Source of the DNA: DYRB01 sp963802205
GTDB taxonomy: Bacteria; Pseudomonadota; Gammaproteobacteria; Chromatiales; Chromatiaceae
Length of the DNA: 64,000 bases
NCBI GenBank assembly: GCA_963802205.1
Contig: CAWDHW010000018.1
Coordinates: 10,419-74,418 of the forward strand
Reading direction: 5' to 3'
Shown here: positions 1 through 8,966 of the stretch, piece after piece
Position numbering within the stretch: position 1 is the first letter of the stretch
Layout: every line of letters begins with the position of its first letter
The notes under the pieces: model-generated
Database searches by the model: none
What the model was told of the DNA's origin: nothing
Seen by the model: only the letters and a program-made list of their open reading frames with translations
Translations under genes and position numbers: made by a program

Positions 1-12
1 CCAAGCCGACCC

Positions 13-606
13 ATGGTGCCGTTGAGCCAACAGGTATTGCGCACGGACCTCGCTGGCCTACCCCTCGAATGGGTGGACTACCGAGCCGCCGCCAGGCTCT
101 ATGCCCTGGGCCAGGTTGCTTATGCCTGCGGGGGCCGCCTTTTCCTGTTGCGCGGTGGCACCAGTGCTGCGACCCGTCGTCGCAGCGAGCTGGCCATCCA
201 CTCCATCATCGCCACCTTCGGCCACCACCATACATGGCTCAAGCGCAGCGCGGCCTATGCACCTCCGCTGTGTAACGCCACCCTGTTCCAGCGCGACGAC
301 CACATCTGCCTCTACTGTGGCGGGCATTTTGGGGCCCACCACCTGTCCCGGGATCACGTCCGACCCTTGAGTCAGGGGGGCAAGGACCGTTGGAACAATG
401 TCGTCACCGCCTGCGTGCGCTGCAACAACTATAAGGCCGGGCGTACACCGGAGGCCGCCGGGCTGGAACTCCTGGCGGTCCCCTTCACCCCGACCCACGC
501 CGAGTACATCTTTCTCATGGGCCGCGAGGTCCTGGCCGACCAGATGGAATTCCTCCGCAGCCACTTCCCGCGCACCAGCCCGCTGTTGCGGCGACTGGGT
601 GGCTGA
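13..606 (+). CDS. HNH endonuclease domain protein
   Basis: This 197-residue protein belongs to the HNH nuclease superfamily and is expected to bind a divalent metal and cut or nick DNA; its substrate is unknown. The fold is visible in the C-terminal half. A zinc knuckle CLYC (Cys99, Cys102) is followed by the DH pair of the active site (Asp114-His115), Asn129, and a second knuckle CVRC (Cys134, Cys137) followed by NN-x-K. The first ~80 residues match nothing I recognise. The ATG lies 12 bases from the window edge, so an earlier start outside the window is possible. No restriction, phage or toxin genes sit beside it. The fructosamine kinase gene follows 37 bp later on the same strand. Confidence 0.85.
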   Translation: MVPLSQQVLRTDLAGLPLEWVDYRAAARLYALGQVAYACGGRLFLLRGGTSAATRRRSELAIHSIIATFGHHHTWLKRSAAYAPPLCNATLFQRDDHICLYCGGHFGAHHLSRDHVRPLSQGGKDRWNNVVTACVRCNNYKAGRTPEAAGLELLAVPFTPTHAEYIFLMGREVLADQMEFLRSHFPRTSPLLRRLGG

Positions 607-643
607 GACCCCTGCGCGACCGCCCCCGCGACAGGCAACTAGG

Positions 644-1543
644 ATGCCAGACCTAGCCCCCGTCGTCTCCCACATCGCCGCACACATCCGCCAGGCCACC
701 GGACACCCCTTCGACCCGGCCCAGCCGCGCCAGGTGGGCGGCGGTTGCATCAGCACCGCCGTGACGCTCCGGGACGGCGGACGGAACCGAGCCTACTTCG
801 TGAAGCTCAATCGGGCGGGACTCCTGCCCATGTTCGAGGCGGAGGCAGCCGGCCTCGAGGAACTGGCGGCCAGCGCGACCTTGCGCGTCCCCGCCCCACT
901 GTGCACCGGGGTGACCGGGGCCCAAGCCTATCTGGTGTTGGAGTACCTGGACCTCGGCGGGCGGGTGGCAGGTGGCGCGATCCAGGCCGGGCGCCTCCTG
1001 GCCGCGATGCACCGTACCACTCGGGCTGAGTTCGGCTGGGTGCGCGACAACACCATCGGTACCACGCACCAACCCAACACCCCGGACTCGGACTGGCCGT
1101 GCTTCTGGGCCCGACAGCGACTCGGCTTCCAGCTTGCCCTGGCCGCGCGCAACGGCCATGGAGAGGCCCTGCAACGCCCCGGGGATGCACTGCTGGGGCG
1201 GCTAACGGACTTACTGGACCATGCGCCAGCCGCATCCCTGCTGCACGGCGACCTGTGGGGCGGCAACCTGGGCTACACCCGGGGCGGTGAGCCGGTCGTC
1301 TACGACCCCGCGGTCTATTACGGGGATCGCGAGGCGGATCTGGCCATGACCGAGCTGTTCGGAGGCTTTGGCGGGGACTTCTACGCCGCCTACCGGGAGG
1401 CCTGGCCCCTGGACCCCGGTTACGCCACCCGCCGTGACCTGTACAACCTCTATCATGTGCTCAACCACCTCAACCTCTTCGGCGGCGGTTACCTGGGACA
1501 GGCCATGGACCTCATGGGGCGCCTCCTGGCCGAGGTGCGCTGA
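644..1543 (+). CDS. Fructosamine kinase family protein
   Basis: This 299-residue protein is of the fructosamine-3-kinase / ketosamine kinase family, which phosphorylates sugar adducts on protein amines so that they fall off (deglycation). The kinase-like fold is evident: an N-terminal GGGCIS glycine-rich turn (about residues 25-30), a central LVLEYL hinge, the catalytic loop HGDLWGGN, and the metal-binding DPAVYYGDRE segment. Length fits the family (about 290). The reading frame is open further upstream, but that part overlaps the HNH gene in another frame and looks like shadow. The ATG at 644 gives a family-typical N-terminus, though no strong ribosome site precedes it. Family membership is secure; the physiological substrate is inferred. 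Confidence 0.9.
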   Translation: MPDLAPVVSHIAAHIRQATGHPFDPAQPRQVGGGCISTAVTLRDGGRNRAYFVKLNRAGLLPMFEAEAAGLEELAASATLRVPAPLCTGVTGAQAYLVLEYLDLGGRVAGGAIQAGRLLAAMHRTTRAEFGWVRDNTIGTTHQPNTPDSDWPCFWARQRLGFQLALAARNGHGEALQRPGDALLGRLTDLLDHAPAASLLHGDLWGGNLGYTRGGEPVVYDPAVYYGDREADLAMTELFGGFGGDFYAAYREAWPLDPGYATRRDLYNLYHVLNHLNLFGGGYLGQAMDLMGRLLAEVR

Positions 1544-1669
1544 CCGGGCCGGGTCAGGCCGGGCTGTGCCCTAGGGTGACGATTTTTTTTCCGTTATGTT
1601 AAAAAGCCAGCCATCTTGCGATACACCATTCAGGCCCCCAGGCGTCCGTAGAGAGCGAGTCACCCCCGA

Positions 1670-2188
1670 ATGCCCCGCGAACTCCTCATCCTCCGCCACG
1701 CCAAGTCGGACTGGGACGGCGATTCCCGCGACGACCTCGCTCGTCCCCTGTCCAAGCGAGGCAAGAAGGATGCTCCTCGTGTCGGTGCCTGGATGTATCG
1801 CGAGGGCCTGGTGCCGAACCTGGTGGTGAGTTCCCCGGCAGAGCGCGCCCGGCAGACGACGCTGGAGGTGTGCAAGGGGCTCGACTATAAGCGCAAGTCC
1901 GTGGTGTGGGACGAGGCCATCTATGAAGCCAGCGTCGAGGTCCTGCTCGATGTGCTACGCCACTACCCGTCGGGACCCAGGACCATCCTCCTTGTCGGGC
2001 ACAACCCAGGGCTAGAGGGGCTGCTGTCCCATCTGGCGGGGGATGACCTTGAAGACCTGGCCTGGGACAAGCCCCTACCCACCGCGGCCCTGGCACGGCT
2101 GGAGATGCCTGAGGACTGGACCGATCTAGCACCTGGCTGCGCCCAAATCCTCTCCATCACCCTGCCCAAGTCGCTACCTGGGGGCTGA
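1670..2188 (+). CDS. sixA: Phosphohistidine phosphatase SixA
   Basis: This 172-residue protein belongs to the histidine phosphatase (phosphoglycerate mutase-like) superfamily and is closest to SixA, which removes phosphate from phosphohistidine on phosphorelay or PTS proteins. It opens with the RHA catalytic motif (LILRHAKSDW, catalytic His10). SSPAERARQT supplies the second conserved arginine, and LLVGHNPGLEGLL carries the second active-site histidine. Length and motif spacing match SixA. It appears to stand alone: 126 bp separate it from the upstream kinase, and an imperfect hairpin lies at 2209-2250 just after its stop. No sensor kinase or PTS gene is nearby, so its partner cannot be named. 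Confidence 0.88.
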   Translation: MPRELLILRHAKSDWDGDSRDDLARPLSKRGKKDAPRVGAWMYREGLVPNLVVSSPAERARQTTLEVCKGLDYKRKSVVWDEAIYEASVEVLLDVLRHYPSGPRTILLVGHNPGLEGLLSHLAGDDLEDLAWDKPLPTAALARLEMPEDWTDLAPGCAQILSITLPKSLPGG

Positions 2189-2598
2189 GGACCTCTCTGG
2201 GAGGATCAGGTTGGGCCGGAGCCCCGCAAGTGGCTCCAGTCGGACCAACCCTGCTGCGAGAAATCCCCTACTCATTGAAGCAACAGGTTCCCGTGCGGAG
2301 GTTGATCTCCTCCAGCGGCTTCGAGCGACTGCCTGGCGTGCGGGTCGCCATCCTTGAAGATCATCGCCATCTGGCCCAAGGCGCCGCGTCTTCCGCAGCT
2401 CCCACTGGAGCTGGGGGACTATCGGCCTTGCCAAGGGTGGCCAAGTCCATGTAGATTCCCCTGCCCTGACAGGTCCTTTTCGACCTCGGTCTTGCACGAA
2501 AACTCTGCACGTAGTCCCGTCTGTGGCCTCGCTTGTTGTTTAGCCCCCGGCCTCGTTGTGGCGGTTGTGCTCCCCGACCCCTGTGGAGGAGAACAACG
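2189..2598. other. Intergenic region before the multihaem cytochrome gene
   Basis: I see no convincing gene in these 410 bases. An imperfect inverted repeat (2209-2250, arms beginning GGTTGGGCCGGAGCC and ending GGACCAACC) follows sixA and could weakly terminate it, but it lacks a T-run. The last bases hold a clear Shine-Dalgarno, GGAGGA at 2585-2590, that fixes the start of the cytochrome at 2599. Any promoter for the cytochrome must lie here, but I could not pick one out with confidence. Confidence 0.5.
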
Positions 2599-4584
2599 AT
2601 GGTCCGTACCGCGTCAAACCCACTGGCCTGGCTCATGGTGGCCATGCTCTGCATCCTCGGATCGCCGCCGACGTTGGGCGCGGACGATACCGCTGCCGAC
2701 GAGGAAGAGGCCGCCGAGCAGGCAGCCCCGACCATCGATCCCAAGACCGGCAAGCGCGTCATCTCCAACAAGCGCTGTATGAAGTGCCATGGCGACGAGG
2801 ACGAACAGACCGAGGAGCGGGACGACGGCACCATCGTCAATATCTATGTCCCGCCGGAGCCGTTCGAGGCCAGCGTCCACGGCAAGCAGCTCTGCGTCGG
2901 CTGTCACAACAACATCCGCAAGGTCCCCCACAAGGAGCCACCTGGGATCAGCGTCGGTTGCGTGGAGTGCCACCAGGAGACCTGGGCCGAGCACAAAGAC
3001 GACCCAAAATACGAACGCCTTGGGGTCGTCATCAAGCAGATCGACAGCTTCATGAACTCGGTGCACGCCCGACCGAGCAAGAAGGACCAGTCCCATACCA
3101 ACGCCACCTGCTACGACTGCCACGACGCCCATAACATAGGGACTATCGGTAGCGAACAGCGCGCCGAGCACCGTCTGAAGAACCCCGAGGTCTGCGGCCG
3201 CTGCCACGAGAAGCAGTTTGACGATTATCGTCAGTCAGACCACGGCAAAGCGGTGATGGAGAAGAAGGACCCCGAGTCCGCCGTATGCTCCGACTGCCAC
3301 ACCACCCATGACATCAACTCGCCCAAGGGCGACCAGGCCATGCTGGCCATCACCGCGAACTGCGGATCCTGCCATAAGGACGCCGCCAAGACCTATCGCC
3401 AGTCCTACCACGGCCAGGTCAACAAGCTCGGCTATACCAATTCGGCCAAGTGCTTCGACTGCCACGGCGGTCACACCGTCAAGGGAGAGGACGATTCGAG
3501 CTCGTCGATCCACCAGAACAACCGCCTCGAAACCTGTCAGAAATGCCACAAGGACGCCCCGGAGAACTTCATAAGCTTCCATGCCCACGGCAATTCCGGC
3601 GACTTCGAGAAGTACCCCTGGATCTGGCTAACCGCCAAATTTATGAACCTCTTGATCCTCGGCGTATTCGCCTTCTTCTGGACCCACGTCCTGCTGTGGT
3701 TCTACCGCGAGTACAAGGACCGCAAGGAAGGCAAGAGCTACGCCCACCCGCAACCAGGCGACAACACGGTCTACTTCCGCCGCTTCAGTGCCACATGGCG
3801 CTGGGTGCACCTGTTCTTTGCGGTCAGCACCATGATGCTGGTCTTGAGCGGTAGCACCCTGCTGTTCGCCCACACCAGTTGGGCGCCGGTGGTCATGGGC
3901 CTGCTCGGCGGACCCAAGGTCGAGGCTATCGTCCATCGCACCGCGGCGACCATCTGGCTCAGCGTGTTCCTGATCCATATGCTCATCGTCACCGTCAACA
4001 TCATCCGCACCCGCAAGACCTTCAAGTGGTTCGGACCGACCTCCATGATCCCCAACTGGCAGGATCTTCACGACGTGGTGGCCATGTTCAAATGGTTCTT
4101 CGGAAAGGCACCGCGGCCCCAGTTCGACCGCTACTCGTACTGGCAGAAGTTCGATTACTGGGCTCCCTTCTGGGGTGCCGCGGTCATCGGCTTCAGCGGG
4201 CTGATGCTGTTCTTCCCGACCAAGACCGCCATCCTCCTACCCGGCTGGGTATTCAACATCGCCACCATCATCCATGCGGAGGAGGCCCTGTTGGCGACCA
4301 TGTTCCTGTTCACGGTGCACTTCTTCAACTCGCACTTCCGGCCTGATCGCTTCCCCATGAGCACCATCATGTTCACCGGGGCCGTGCCGCTGGAGGAGTT
4401 CAAGTTCGAGCACCGGCTGGAGTACGACCGCCTGGTGGCCAGCGGCGAACTGGAGAAGCACCTGATGAAGCCGCCGTCGGAGCGCATGGAGAAGGGATCG
4501 CGGGCGCTGGCAGTCATCCTCATCCTTGCCGGTCTGGGGCTGCTGACCCTGGTGCTGATCGGTTACACCACGCTGCCCCACTAA
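2599..4584 (+). CDS. Nine-haem cytochrome c fused to membrane cytochrome b
   Basis: A 661-residue membrane redox protein. After a signal peptide (about residues 1-29, ending SPPTLGA) and an acidic linker come nine CxxCH haem c sites, with first cysteines at residues 60, 99, 121, 171, 199, 230, 255, 285 and 313. The C-terminal half (about 340-660) has several hydrophobic segments with histidines suited to haem b (WRWVHLFFAVS, VHRTAATIW, LIHMLIV, IIHAEEALL, FTVHFFNSHF), plus a final hydrophobic segment before the stop. This resembles cytochrome b561 or formate dehydrogenase gamma type quinone-reacting subunits. The predicted role is electron transfer between the quinone pool and periplasmic acceptors or donors in one polypeptide. 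The start is set by GGAGGA 8 bases upstream. The gene stands alone and ends in a terminator. The redox partner is unknown. Confidence 0.85.
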   Translation: MVRTASNPLAWLMVAMLCILGSPPTLGADDTAADEEEAAEQAAPTIDPKTGKRVISNKRCMKCHGDEDEQTEERDDGTIVNIYVPPEPFEASVHGKQLCVGCHNNIRKVPHKEPPGISVGCVECHQETWAEHKDDPKYERLGVVIKQIDSFMNSVHARPSKKDQSHTNATCYDCHDAHNIGTIGSEQRAEHRLKNPEVCGRCHEKQFDDYRQSDHGKAVMEKKDPESAVCSDCHTTHDINSPKGDQAMLAITANCGSCHKDAAKTYRQSYHGQVNKLGYTNSAKCFDCHGGHTVKGEDDSSSSIHQNNRLETCQKCHKDAPENFISFHAHGNSGDFEKYPWIWLTAKFMNLLILGVFAFFWTHVLLWFYREYKDRKEGKSYAHPQPGDNTVYFRRFSATWRWVHLFFAVSTMMLVLSGSTLLFAHTSWAPVVMGLLGGPKVEAIVHRTAATIWLSVFLIHMLIVTVNIIRTRKTFKWFGPTSMIPNWQDLHDVVAMFKWFFGKAPRPQFDRYSYWQKFDYWAPFWGAAVIGFSGLMLFFPTKTAILLPGWVFNIATIIHAEEALLATMFLFTVHFFNSHFRPDRFPMSTIMFTGAVPLEEFKFEHRLEYDRLVASGELEKHLMKPPSERMEKGSRALAVILILAGLGLLTLVLIGYTTLPH

Positions 4585-4597
4585 CAGCGGCTGACCT

Positions 4598-4626
4598 GGG
4601 CAACGCCGATCCCATCGGCGTTGCCC
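4598..4626 (+). terminator. Perfect hairpin after the cytochrome gene
   Basis: A 13-bp perfect inverted repeat with a 3-base loop (GGGCAACGCCGAT / ATCGGCGTTGCCC) begins 13 bases after the cytochrome stop. It has no T-run. It sits directly before the T-rich terminator at 4636, so the two may act in series or this one may protect the 3' end of the mRNA. Confidence 0.6.
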
Positions 4627-4635
4627 GACTTCCCG

Positions 4636-4670
4636 GGCGGAGCGCAAACGGCGCTTCCGCCTTTTTTATT
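4636..4670 (+). terminator. Rho-independent terminator of the cytochrome gene
   Basis: GC-rich stem GGCGGAGCGC / GCGCTTCCGCC (one bulged T) with loop AAACG, followed directly by TTTTTTATT. This is a canonical intrinsic terminator on the + strand, 52 bases after the stop at 4584. Confidence 0.9.
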
Positions 4671-4925
4671 GGCGCTGGCTAAGACGCCGTGGGCTGTGGG
4701 ATCTCGACCGTTGTCCCCGAGCATTCGATAAACCTGGCAGGCTCAAGAATGAAGTGCAACACCAAAACTTGAGGGGGAGCATAAGCACATGGGGAGCCGA
4801 ATATAGCCAGTTGTTGACGGAGGACAGGAATCGCATCCAGGGCGGTTGAACCTTGGGCTGAGTCGACGGGAGGTGGGGAGGCGTCTGGGGCGCGCCCCGA
4901 GGCCGTCGCTCTCTATCGTAGATAG

Positions 4926-5399
4926 CTAGGCGGCAGCCTGCAGTTGCCGCAGGATGACCCATTTCGTAACGGCAAAGGCGACAGTTCCTGGATAGAGGAT
5001 CTTCAGGATGACGAGCCCCCAGAAAGGAAGCTCGGAGATACCAAAGAGGGTAAAGAGGCCGAGACTGAGCGGCACAAGCACTATCGCGAAGCCGAGGCCG
5101 AGCGTGGGTCCCAGGACCCACCAGGAGCGAGGTAGACGTGAGAGCACTCCTGTGGAACTTGAGGCATTATCGGCCTTGATGTTTCCGGACTTCAGCACCC
5201 GTTTGAGCGCTAAAGTAATGAACAGGGCGATCAACGTAGACATGACAAGACAGGTGATCGTCATATCCATGGCGACACCCGTGAGCGGGGTCGCCTGCAT
5301 ATCACGGTTTCCGAGCCATGACATGGCTGGGTTGACGATCATATTGATGATCGCGGAGCTTGCCGCCTGCGTCTGAATGTAGGAATGCGTGGCTTCCAA
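4926..5399 (-). CDS. Small four-helix membrane protein, TTG start
   Basis: This 157-residue protein has roughly four hydrophobic segments (around residues 14-28, 45-65, 96-118 and 122-150) and no domain I recognise, so function is unknown. The likely start is TTG: the complementary strand has GGGAGG eight bases before it, and the first in-frame ATGs lie inside the first hydrophobic segment. It is downstream of, and on the same strand as, the short-chain dehydrogenase (126-bp gap), so the two may be co-transcribed. About 255 bases between it and the cytochrome terminator hold no gene I can see. The regular hydrophobic pattern supports a real gene. Confidence 0.6.
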   Translation of the reverse strand: MEATHSYIQTQAASSAIINMIVNPAMSWLGNRDMQATPLTGVAMDMTITCLVMSTLIALFITLALKRVLKSGNIKADNASSSTGVLSRLPRSWWVLGPTLGLGFAIVLVPLSLGLFTLFGISELPFWGLVILKILYPGTVAFAVTKWVILRQLQAAA

Positions 5400-5525
5400 G
5401 CGTTGTGCCTCCCATTATCTCTCGCCAGCCAATAATTGCAGCCTACGGAACATGCGCAACACGGCGCGACGCGCTCGTCCTGCGGGGCTTCAGGGGAGCT
5501 ACGCAGCTACACGGACCGATGGCGG

Positions 5526-6329
5526 TCAGAACAGGCCCGTCCCCGCACGCCTTTTTCGGGCGACCTCCAGCAGGTATTTGTCTATACCTTCCGCAGCCCT
5601 GGGGTCGGTGGAGTTAATCGCGCCCTCGCGGTCCATTTCGGTTACGAAAATAACCCGTTCGTTGGCCGCGAGACCGTTGAGGATGCCGCGCGCCGATTCG
5701 TCTGGCGTAATGGCAAAATCGGGGATCGGCCCACCTCCCCAGATCGACGTGGCGACCGTGCCGGGGATAATGGTGGACAGGCGGATGTTTTCATCCCACA
5801 GCTCGTAGCGCAGCGAAGTCGTAAGCCCGAGCAGCGCGGATTTTGTGGCGCTGTACATGCTCTGGTAGGGCATGGAGACATAAGCGATACCCGACGCCGT
5901 ATTTGCGATCTGCCCGCCGCCCTGTGCCCGCATGATCGGCAGCGCGGCGCGGATGCCGTACAGCGCGCCGTAGAAGTTGATGTCGAAGGCACGCTTCCAG
6001 TCCGAGTCGGATGTATGATCAAAGGCGCCGGAAAGCCCAAGACCCGCGTTGTTGAACAGCAGGTCGAGCCTGCCACCGCCGAACTCGGCCGCCCGTTTAA
6101 CCATCGCCTGGACGCTCTCCTGGCTAGCGACATCGGTTTTGATACCGAATGCCCTACCGGGGTACTTTTCGTCCAGCCTTGCGGTTTCGCGCGCCATATT
6201 TGGCTCGTTGATGTCCGCCAGGATGACCGCCTTCGCGCCGAGCGAGAGCATCATCTCGCACAGCGCAAGCCCGATGCCCGACCCGCCGCCCGTAACGGCA
6301 GCCACCTTGCCTTCATAGTATTCGCGCAT
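5526..6329 (-). CDS. Short-chain dehydrogenase/reductase (SDR)
   Basis: This 267-residue protein is a classical SDR, a cytosolic NAD(P)-dependent oxidoreductase acting on alcohols or ketones. The Rossmann motif TGGGSGIG is at residues 13-20, an acidic residue (LADINE) follows the second strand, NNAG is near residue 89, and the catalytic YSATK tetrad segment follows a conserved serine. LADINE at the end of the second strand favours NAD, but I would not insist. The start at 6329 is fixed by an AGGAGG Shine-Dalgarno seven bases upstream; the longer open frame to 6437 is unlikely to be translated. The substrate is not predictable from context, since the neighbours are a small membrane protein and a divergent sulfate transporter. 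Confidence 0.88.
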   Translation of the reverse strand: MREYYEGKVAAVTGGGSGIGLALCEMMLSLGAKAVILADINEPNMARETARLDEKYPGRAFGIKTDVASQESVQAMVKRAAEFGGGRLDLLFNNAGLGLSGAFDHTSDSDWKRAFDINFYGALYGIRAALPIMRAQGGGQIANTASGIAYVSMPYQSMYSATKSALLGLTTSLRYELWDENIRLSTIIPGTVATSIWGGGPIPDFAITPDESARGILNGLAANERVIFVTEMDREGAINSTDPRAAEGIDKYLLEVARKRRAGTGLF

Positions 6330-6703
6330 TATTTGGCCTCCTTTTGGATGATATGGACCCGCCTGCCATCGAGTCGCCCCCATGCGATGACGATCTTCCG
6401 CGCATGCCAAGGCAGCTGGTGACATTATGGTGAACATCTGACGGGAGTGCCGTCCGGATCACGCCGCCCAGGTAATCCCAGGGAGAGATACAGCGCTTGC
6501 GGCAGGTCTTCATTGAGGCTGGCGACGCCGCCGCAACAGCGTCTGCCCAGATCGCCGCCGGTGCCACCGCAGATCTTGTGCCACTTCACCTAGCCGCGAA
6601 TGTCGCCTTTGCTGCCGTCGGCAGCTTGCCCGGAGGAGCCACGCATAAGCGTAGGATGTAGGATCAGGAATATGCTGAGAGACCGCCCGTTGGAGCCATC
6701 CCT
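6330..6703. other. Divergent intergenic region between SDR and SulP genes
   Basis: These 374 bases separate the leftward SDR from the rightward SulP gene and must contain both promoters. Apart from the strong SDR ribosome site at its left edge I recognise no gene, repeat or clear promoter. Confidence 0.45.
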
Positions 6704-8368
6704 ATGTTGAACCCGTTATCGAGCTACCCGAGGACATGGCTGCGTCCTGACCTCGTCGCCGGCCTGACCACCGGCGCTGTAGTGATCCCCAAGGCCATGG
6801 CCTACGCCACCGTAGCCGGGTTGCCCGTTGAGGTGGGTCTCTATACCGCCTTTGTGCCGATGGTGGTCTACGCGCTCCTGGGTACCTCACGACCCCTCAG
6901 TGTGAGCACCACAACGACCCTGGCGATTCTGGCCGGCGCCCAGCTTGCCCTGGTCGTCCCCAATGGCGGTTCGGCCGAGCTGCTGACCGCCTCCGCGACG
7001 CTGGCGCTGCTGGTAGGGGTGATGCTGGTATTGGCCTCATTCCTTCGTCTGGGCGTTGTCGCCAGCTTTATCTCCGATCCGGTGCTGACCGGCTTCAAGG
7101 CGGGCATCGGGCTGGTCATAGTCCTGGACCAGGTCCCCAAGCTCCTGGGCATCCACTTCGACAAGGGCGGGTTCGGTCACAACCTGGTCGCCCTGGTCCA
7201 GCAACTGCCACAGACATCGGTGTCTACACTCGCGGTCGGCGCCGCGATGCTGGTCATTCTGTTGGGAATCGAGCGGATTGCGCCCCGGGCACCGGCGCCG
7301 CTCGTCGCCGTCGCGGCGGGCATTGCCGCCTCGGCCCTGTTGGGGCTCCAGAGCTACGGCGTGGAGACGGTTGGCCACATCCCCCAGGGGCTGCCGTCCT
7401 TCACAGCGCCGAACCTCGCCCTGGTCGAGCAGCTCTGGCCAGGCGCCCTGGGCATCGCACTGATGAGTTTTACCGAGTCCATCGCCGCGGCCCGCGCGTT
7501 CGTCGGGCGCGGGGAACCCCCTCCGGAGCCGAACCGGGAGCTGCTGGCGACAGGTCTCGCCAACGCGGTAGGAGGCTTGTTCGGTGCCATGCCGGCGGGA
7601 GGCGGTACGTCACAGACGGCGGTAAACCGCCTGGCAGGTGCCCGCACCCAAGTCGCGGCACTGGCGACCGCCTCGCTGGCCGTGGCGACACTGGTCTTGC
7701 TCGCGCCACTGATGGGGCTGATGCCGCAGGCAACCCTCGCCGCCGTCGTGATCGTCTACTCGGTGGGTCTGATCCAACCGGCGGAATTCGGCGCCATCCT
7801 GCGCATCCGTCGCATGGAGTTTCTTTGGGCGCTGGCGGCCTGTGCCGGGGTGGTGTTGCTCGGGACCCTCAAGGGGATCCTCGTGGCAATCATCGTCTCG
7901 CTGGTGGCTCTTGCCTATCAATCCGCCCACCCACGGGTCTACTCCCTGGGGCGCAAACCCGGCACCGACGTCTTTCGCGCCCGAACGCCGGAGCATCCCG
8001 AGGACGAGACCTTCCCAGGACTGCTGCTTGTGCGTCCGGAGGGGCGGATCTTTTTTGCGAATGCCCAACGGGTGGGCGACCAGATCCGATCCCTGATCGA
8101 GGCCAACGAGCCCAAGGTGCTGGCCCTCGATTTCAGCGCCGTTTCCGACATCGAGTATTCGGCACTCAAGATGCTGATGGAGAGCGAGGAGAGGCTGCGC
8201 GAGCGCGGCATCCTGCTGTGGTTGGTGGCGCTCAACCCGGAGGCCCTGGCCATGGTTCAACGCTCGTCGCTCGGCAAAACGCTGGGTCATGGGCGCCTGC
8301 TCTTCAACCTCCAGACGGCCGTGGAGCGCTACCTGTCACAGGAGGCCGTTCCGGGCGGCGCCGCCTAG
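6704..8368 (+). CDS. SulP family inorganic anion transporter with STAS domain
   Basis: A 554-residue inner-membrane transporter of the SulP/SLC26 family, which moves sulfate, bicarbonate or other anions, usually coupled to Na+ or H+. The N-terminal signature is clear (DLVAGLTTGAVVIPKAMAYA, then GLYTAFVPMVVYALLGTSR). About 10-12 membrane segments follow, with the conserved GxxNxxGGLFGAMPAGG region near residue 288. The last ~120 residues form a cytosolic STAS domain (about 430-545, with VLALDFSAVSDIEYSALKML). The length is typical. No carbonic anhydrase is adjacent, and the next gene is convergent. Family assignment is firm; the transported anion is inferred. Confidence 0.92.
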   Translation: MLNPLSSYPRTWLRPDLVAGLTTGAVVIPKAMAYATVAGLPVEVGLYTAFVPMVVYALLGTSRPLSVSTTTTLAILAGAQLALVVPNGGSAELLTASATLALLVGVMLVLASFLRLGVVASFISDPVLTGFKAGIGLVIVLDQVPKLLGIHFDKGGFGHNLVALVQQLPQTSVSTLAVGAAMLVILLGIERIAPRAPAPLVAVAAGIAASALLGLQSYGVETVGHIPQGLPSFTAPNLALVEQLWPGALGIALMSFTESIAAARAFVGRGEPPPEPNRELLATGLANAVGGLFGAMPAGGGTSQTAVNRLAGARTQVAALATASLAVATLVLLAPLMGLMPQATLAAVVIVYSVGLIQPAEFGAILRIRRMEFLWALAACAGVVLLGTLKGILVAIIVSLVALAYQSAHPRVYSLGRKPGTDVFRARTPEHPEDETFPGLLLVRPEGRIFFANAQRVGDQIRSLIEANEPKVLALDFSAVSDIEYSALKMLMESEERLRERGILLWLVALNPEALAMVQRSSLGKTLGHGRLLFNLQTAVERYLSQEAVPGGAA

Positions 8369-8495
8369 ATGAGGTTCCCCAGGGACCGAGCCCGAGAGAA
8401 CCTTGCCCTGCGGCCAGGATCGGGCCCGATTGCCTACTGGGCCGACAGCCGGTCAGCGCGTCGCCGGAGGCTAAGTTCGGCCCGCCCGCTCGCCG

Positions 8496-8909
8496 CTATC
8501 TCGGGGGATTGAGCAGTCGAGTGACCACGGCGAAGACCAAGGCGCTCGACCACCCCAGCATGAGGACGCCGGTGAGCCCCTCCATGACCGCGACCAGTCG
8601 CCATTCCGGCGGAGGCACAACGTCGCCGTAGCCGATGGTGGCGTAGGTCGTGGTGGAAAAATAGACGGCCGTGTTGAGGTCCCAGCCGATCTGCCACCAG
8701 TAGAGCAATGCCCAGAGAAGCACCTGGGTCAGATGCAGTAGCAGCAGCGCGGCGAAAAGCTCGACCACGAGGCGCAAGGCGTGCAGCAGGGGACGCCGGG
8801 TTTGGCCATCCACCTGCTGGCGCAGGTGCATGAGTACCACAAGCCCGCCGAAGAGATGGATGGCGACGGCCACCGCCATGAGGACAAAGGCCGGGAGCAG
8901 GTGACTCAA
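8496..8909 (-). CDS. Two-TM potassium channel
   Basis: A 137-residue membrane protein with the K+ channel selectivity filter TIGYGD inside STTTYATIGYGDVV (about residues 88-101). It has a hydrophobic N-terminal segment (4-26), a helix at 48-70, the pore loop, and a final helix at about 108-131. It lacks the long cytosolic RCK domain seen in many bacterial K+ channels, so gating control is not obvious. Predicted role: K+ conductance across the inner membrane, probably as a tetramer. It lies just downstream of ppk2 on the same strand (57-bp gap), so the two could share a transcript, and it converges with the SulP gene. Confidence 0.85.
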   Translation of the reverse strand: MSHLLPAFVLMAVAVAIHLFGGLVVLMHLRQQVDGQTRRPLLHALRLVVELFAALLLLHLTQVLLWALLYWWQIGWDLNTAVYFSTTTYATIGYGDVVPPPEWRLVAVMEGLTGVLMLGWSSALVFAVVTRLLNPPR

Positions 8910-8966
8910 GCCGCACCGCCAACCCCGATGGTGGCCGCTCGCCGCGGTCCGGGCGGCACCTGCATC

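Noticed and set aside
398..643. Upstream extension of the fructosamine kinase frame
   Set aside because: It overlaps the HNH gene in another frame and is Arg/Pro/Ser-rich; family proteins start at the 644 ATG.
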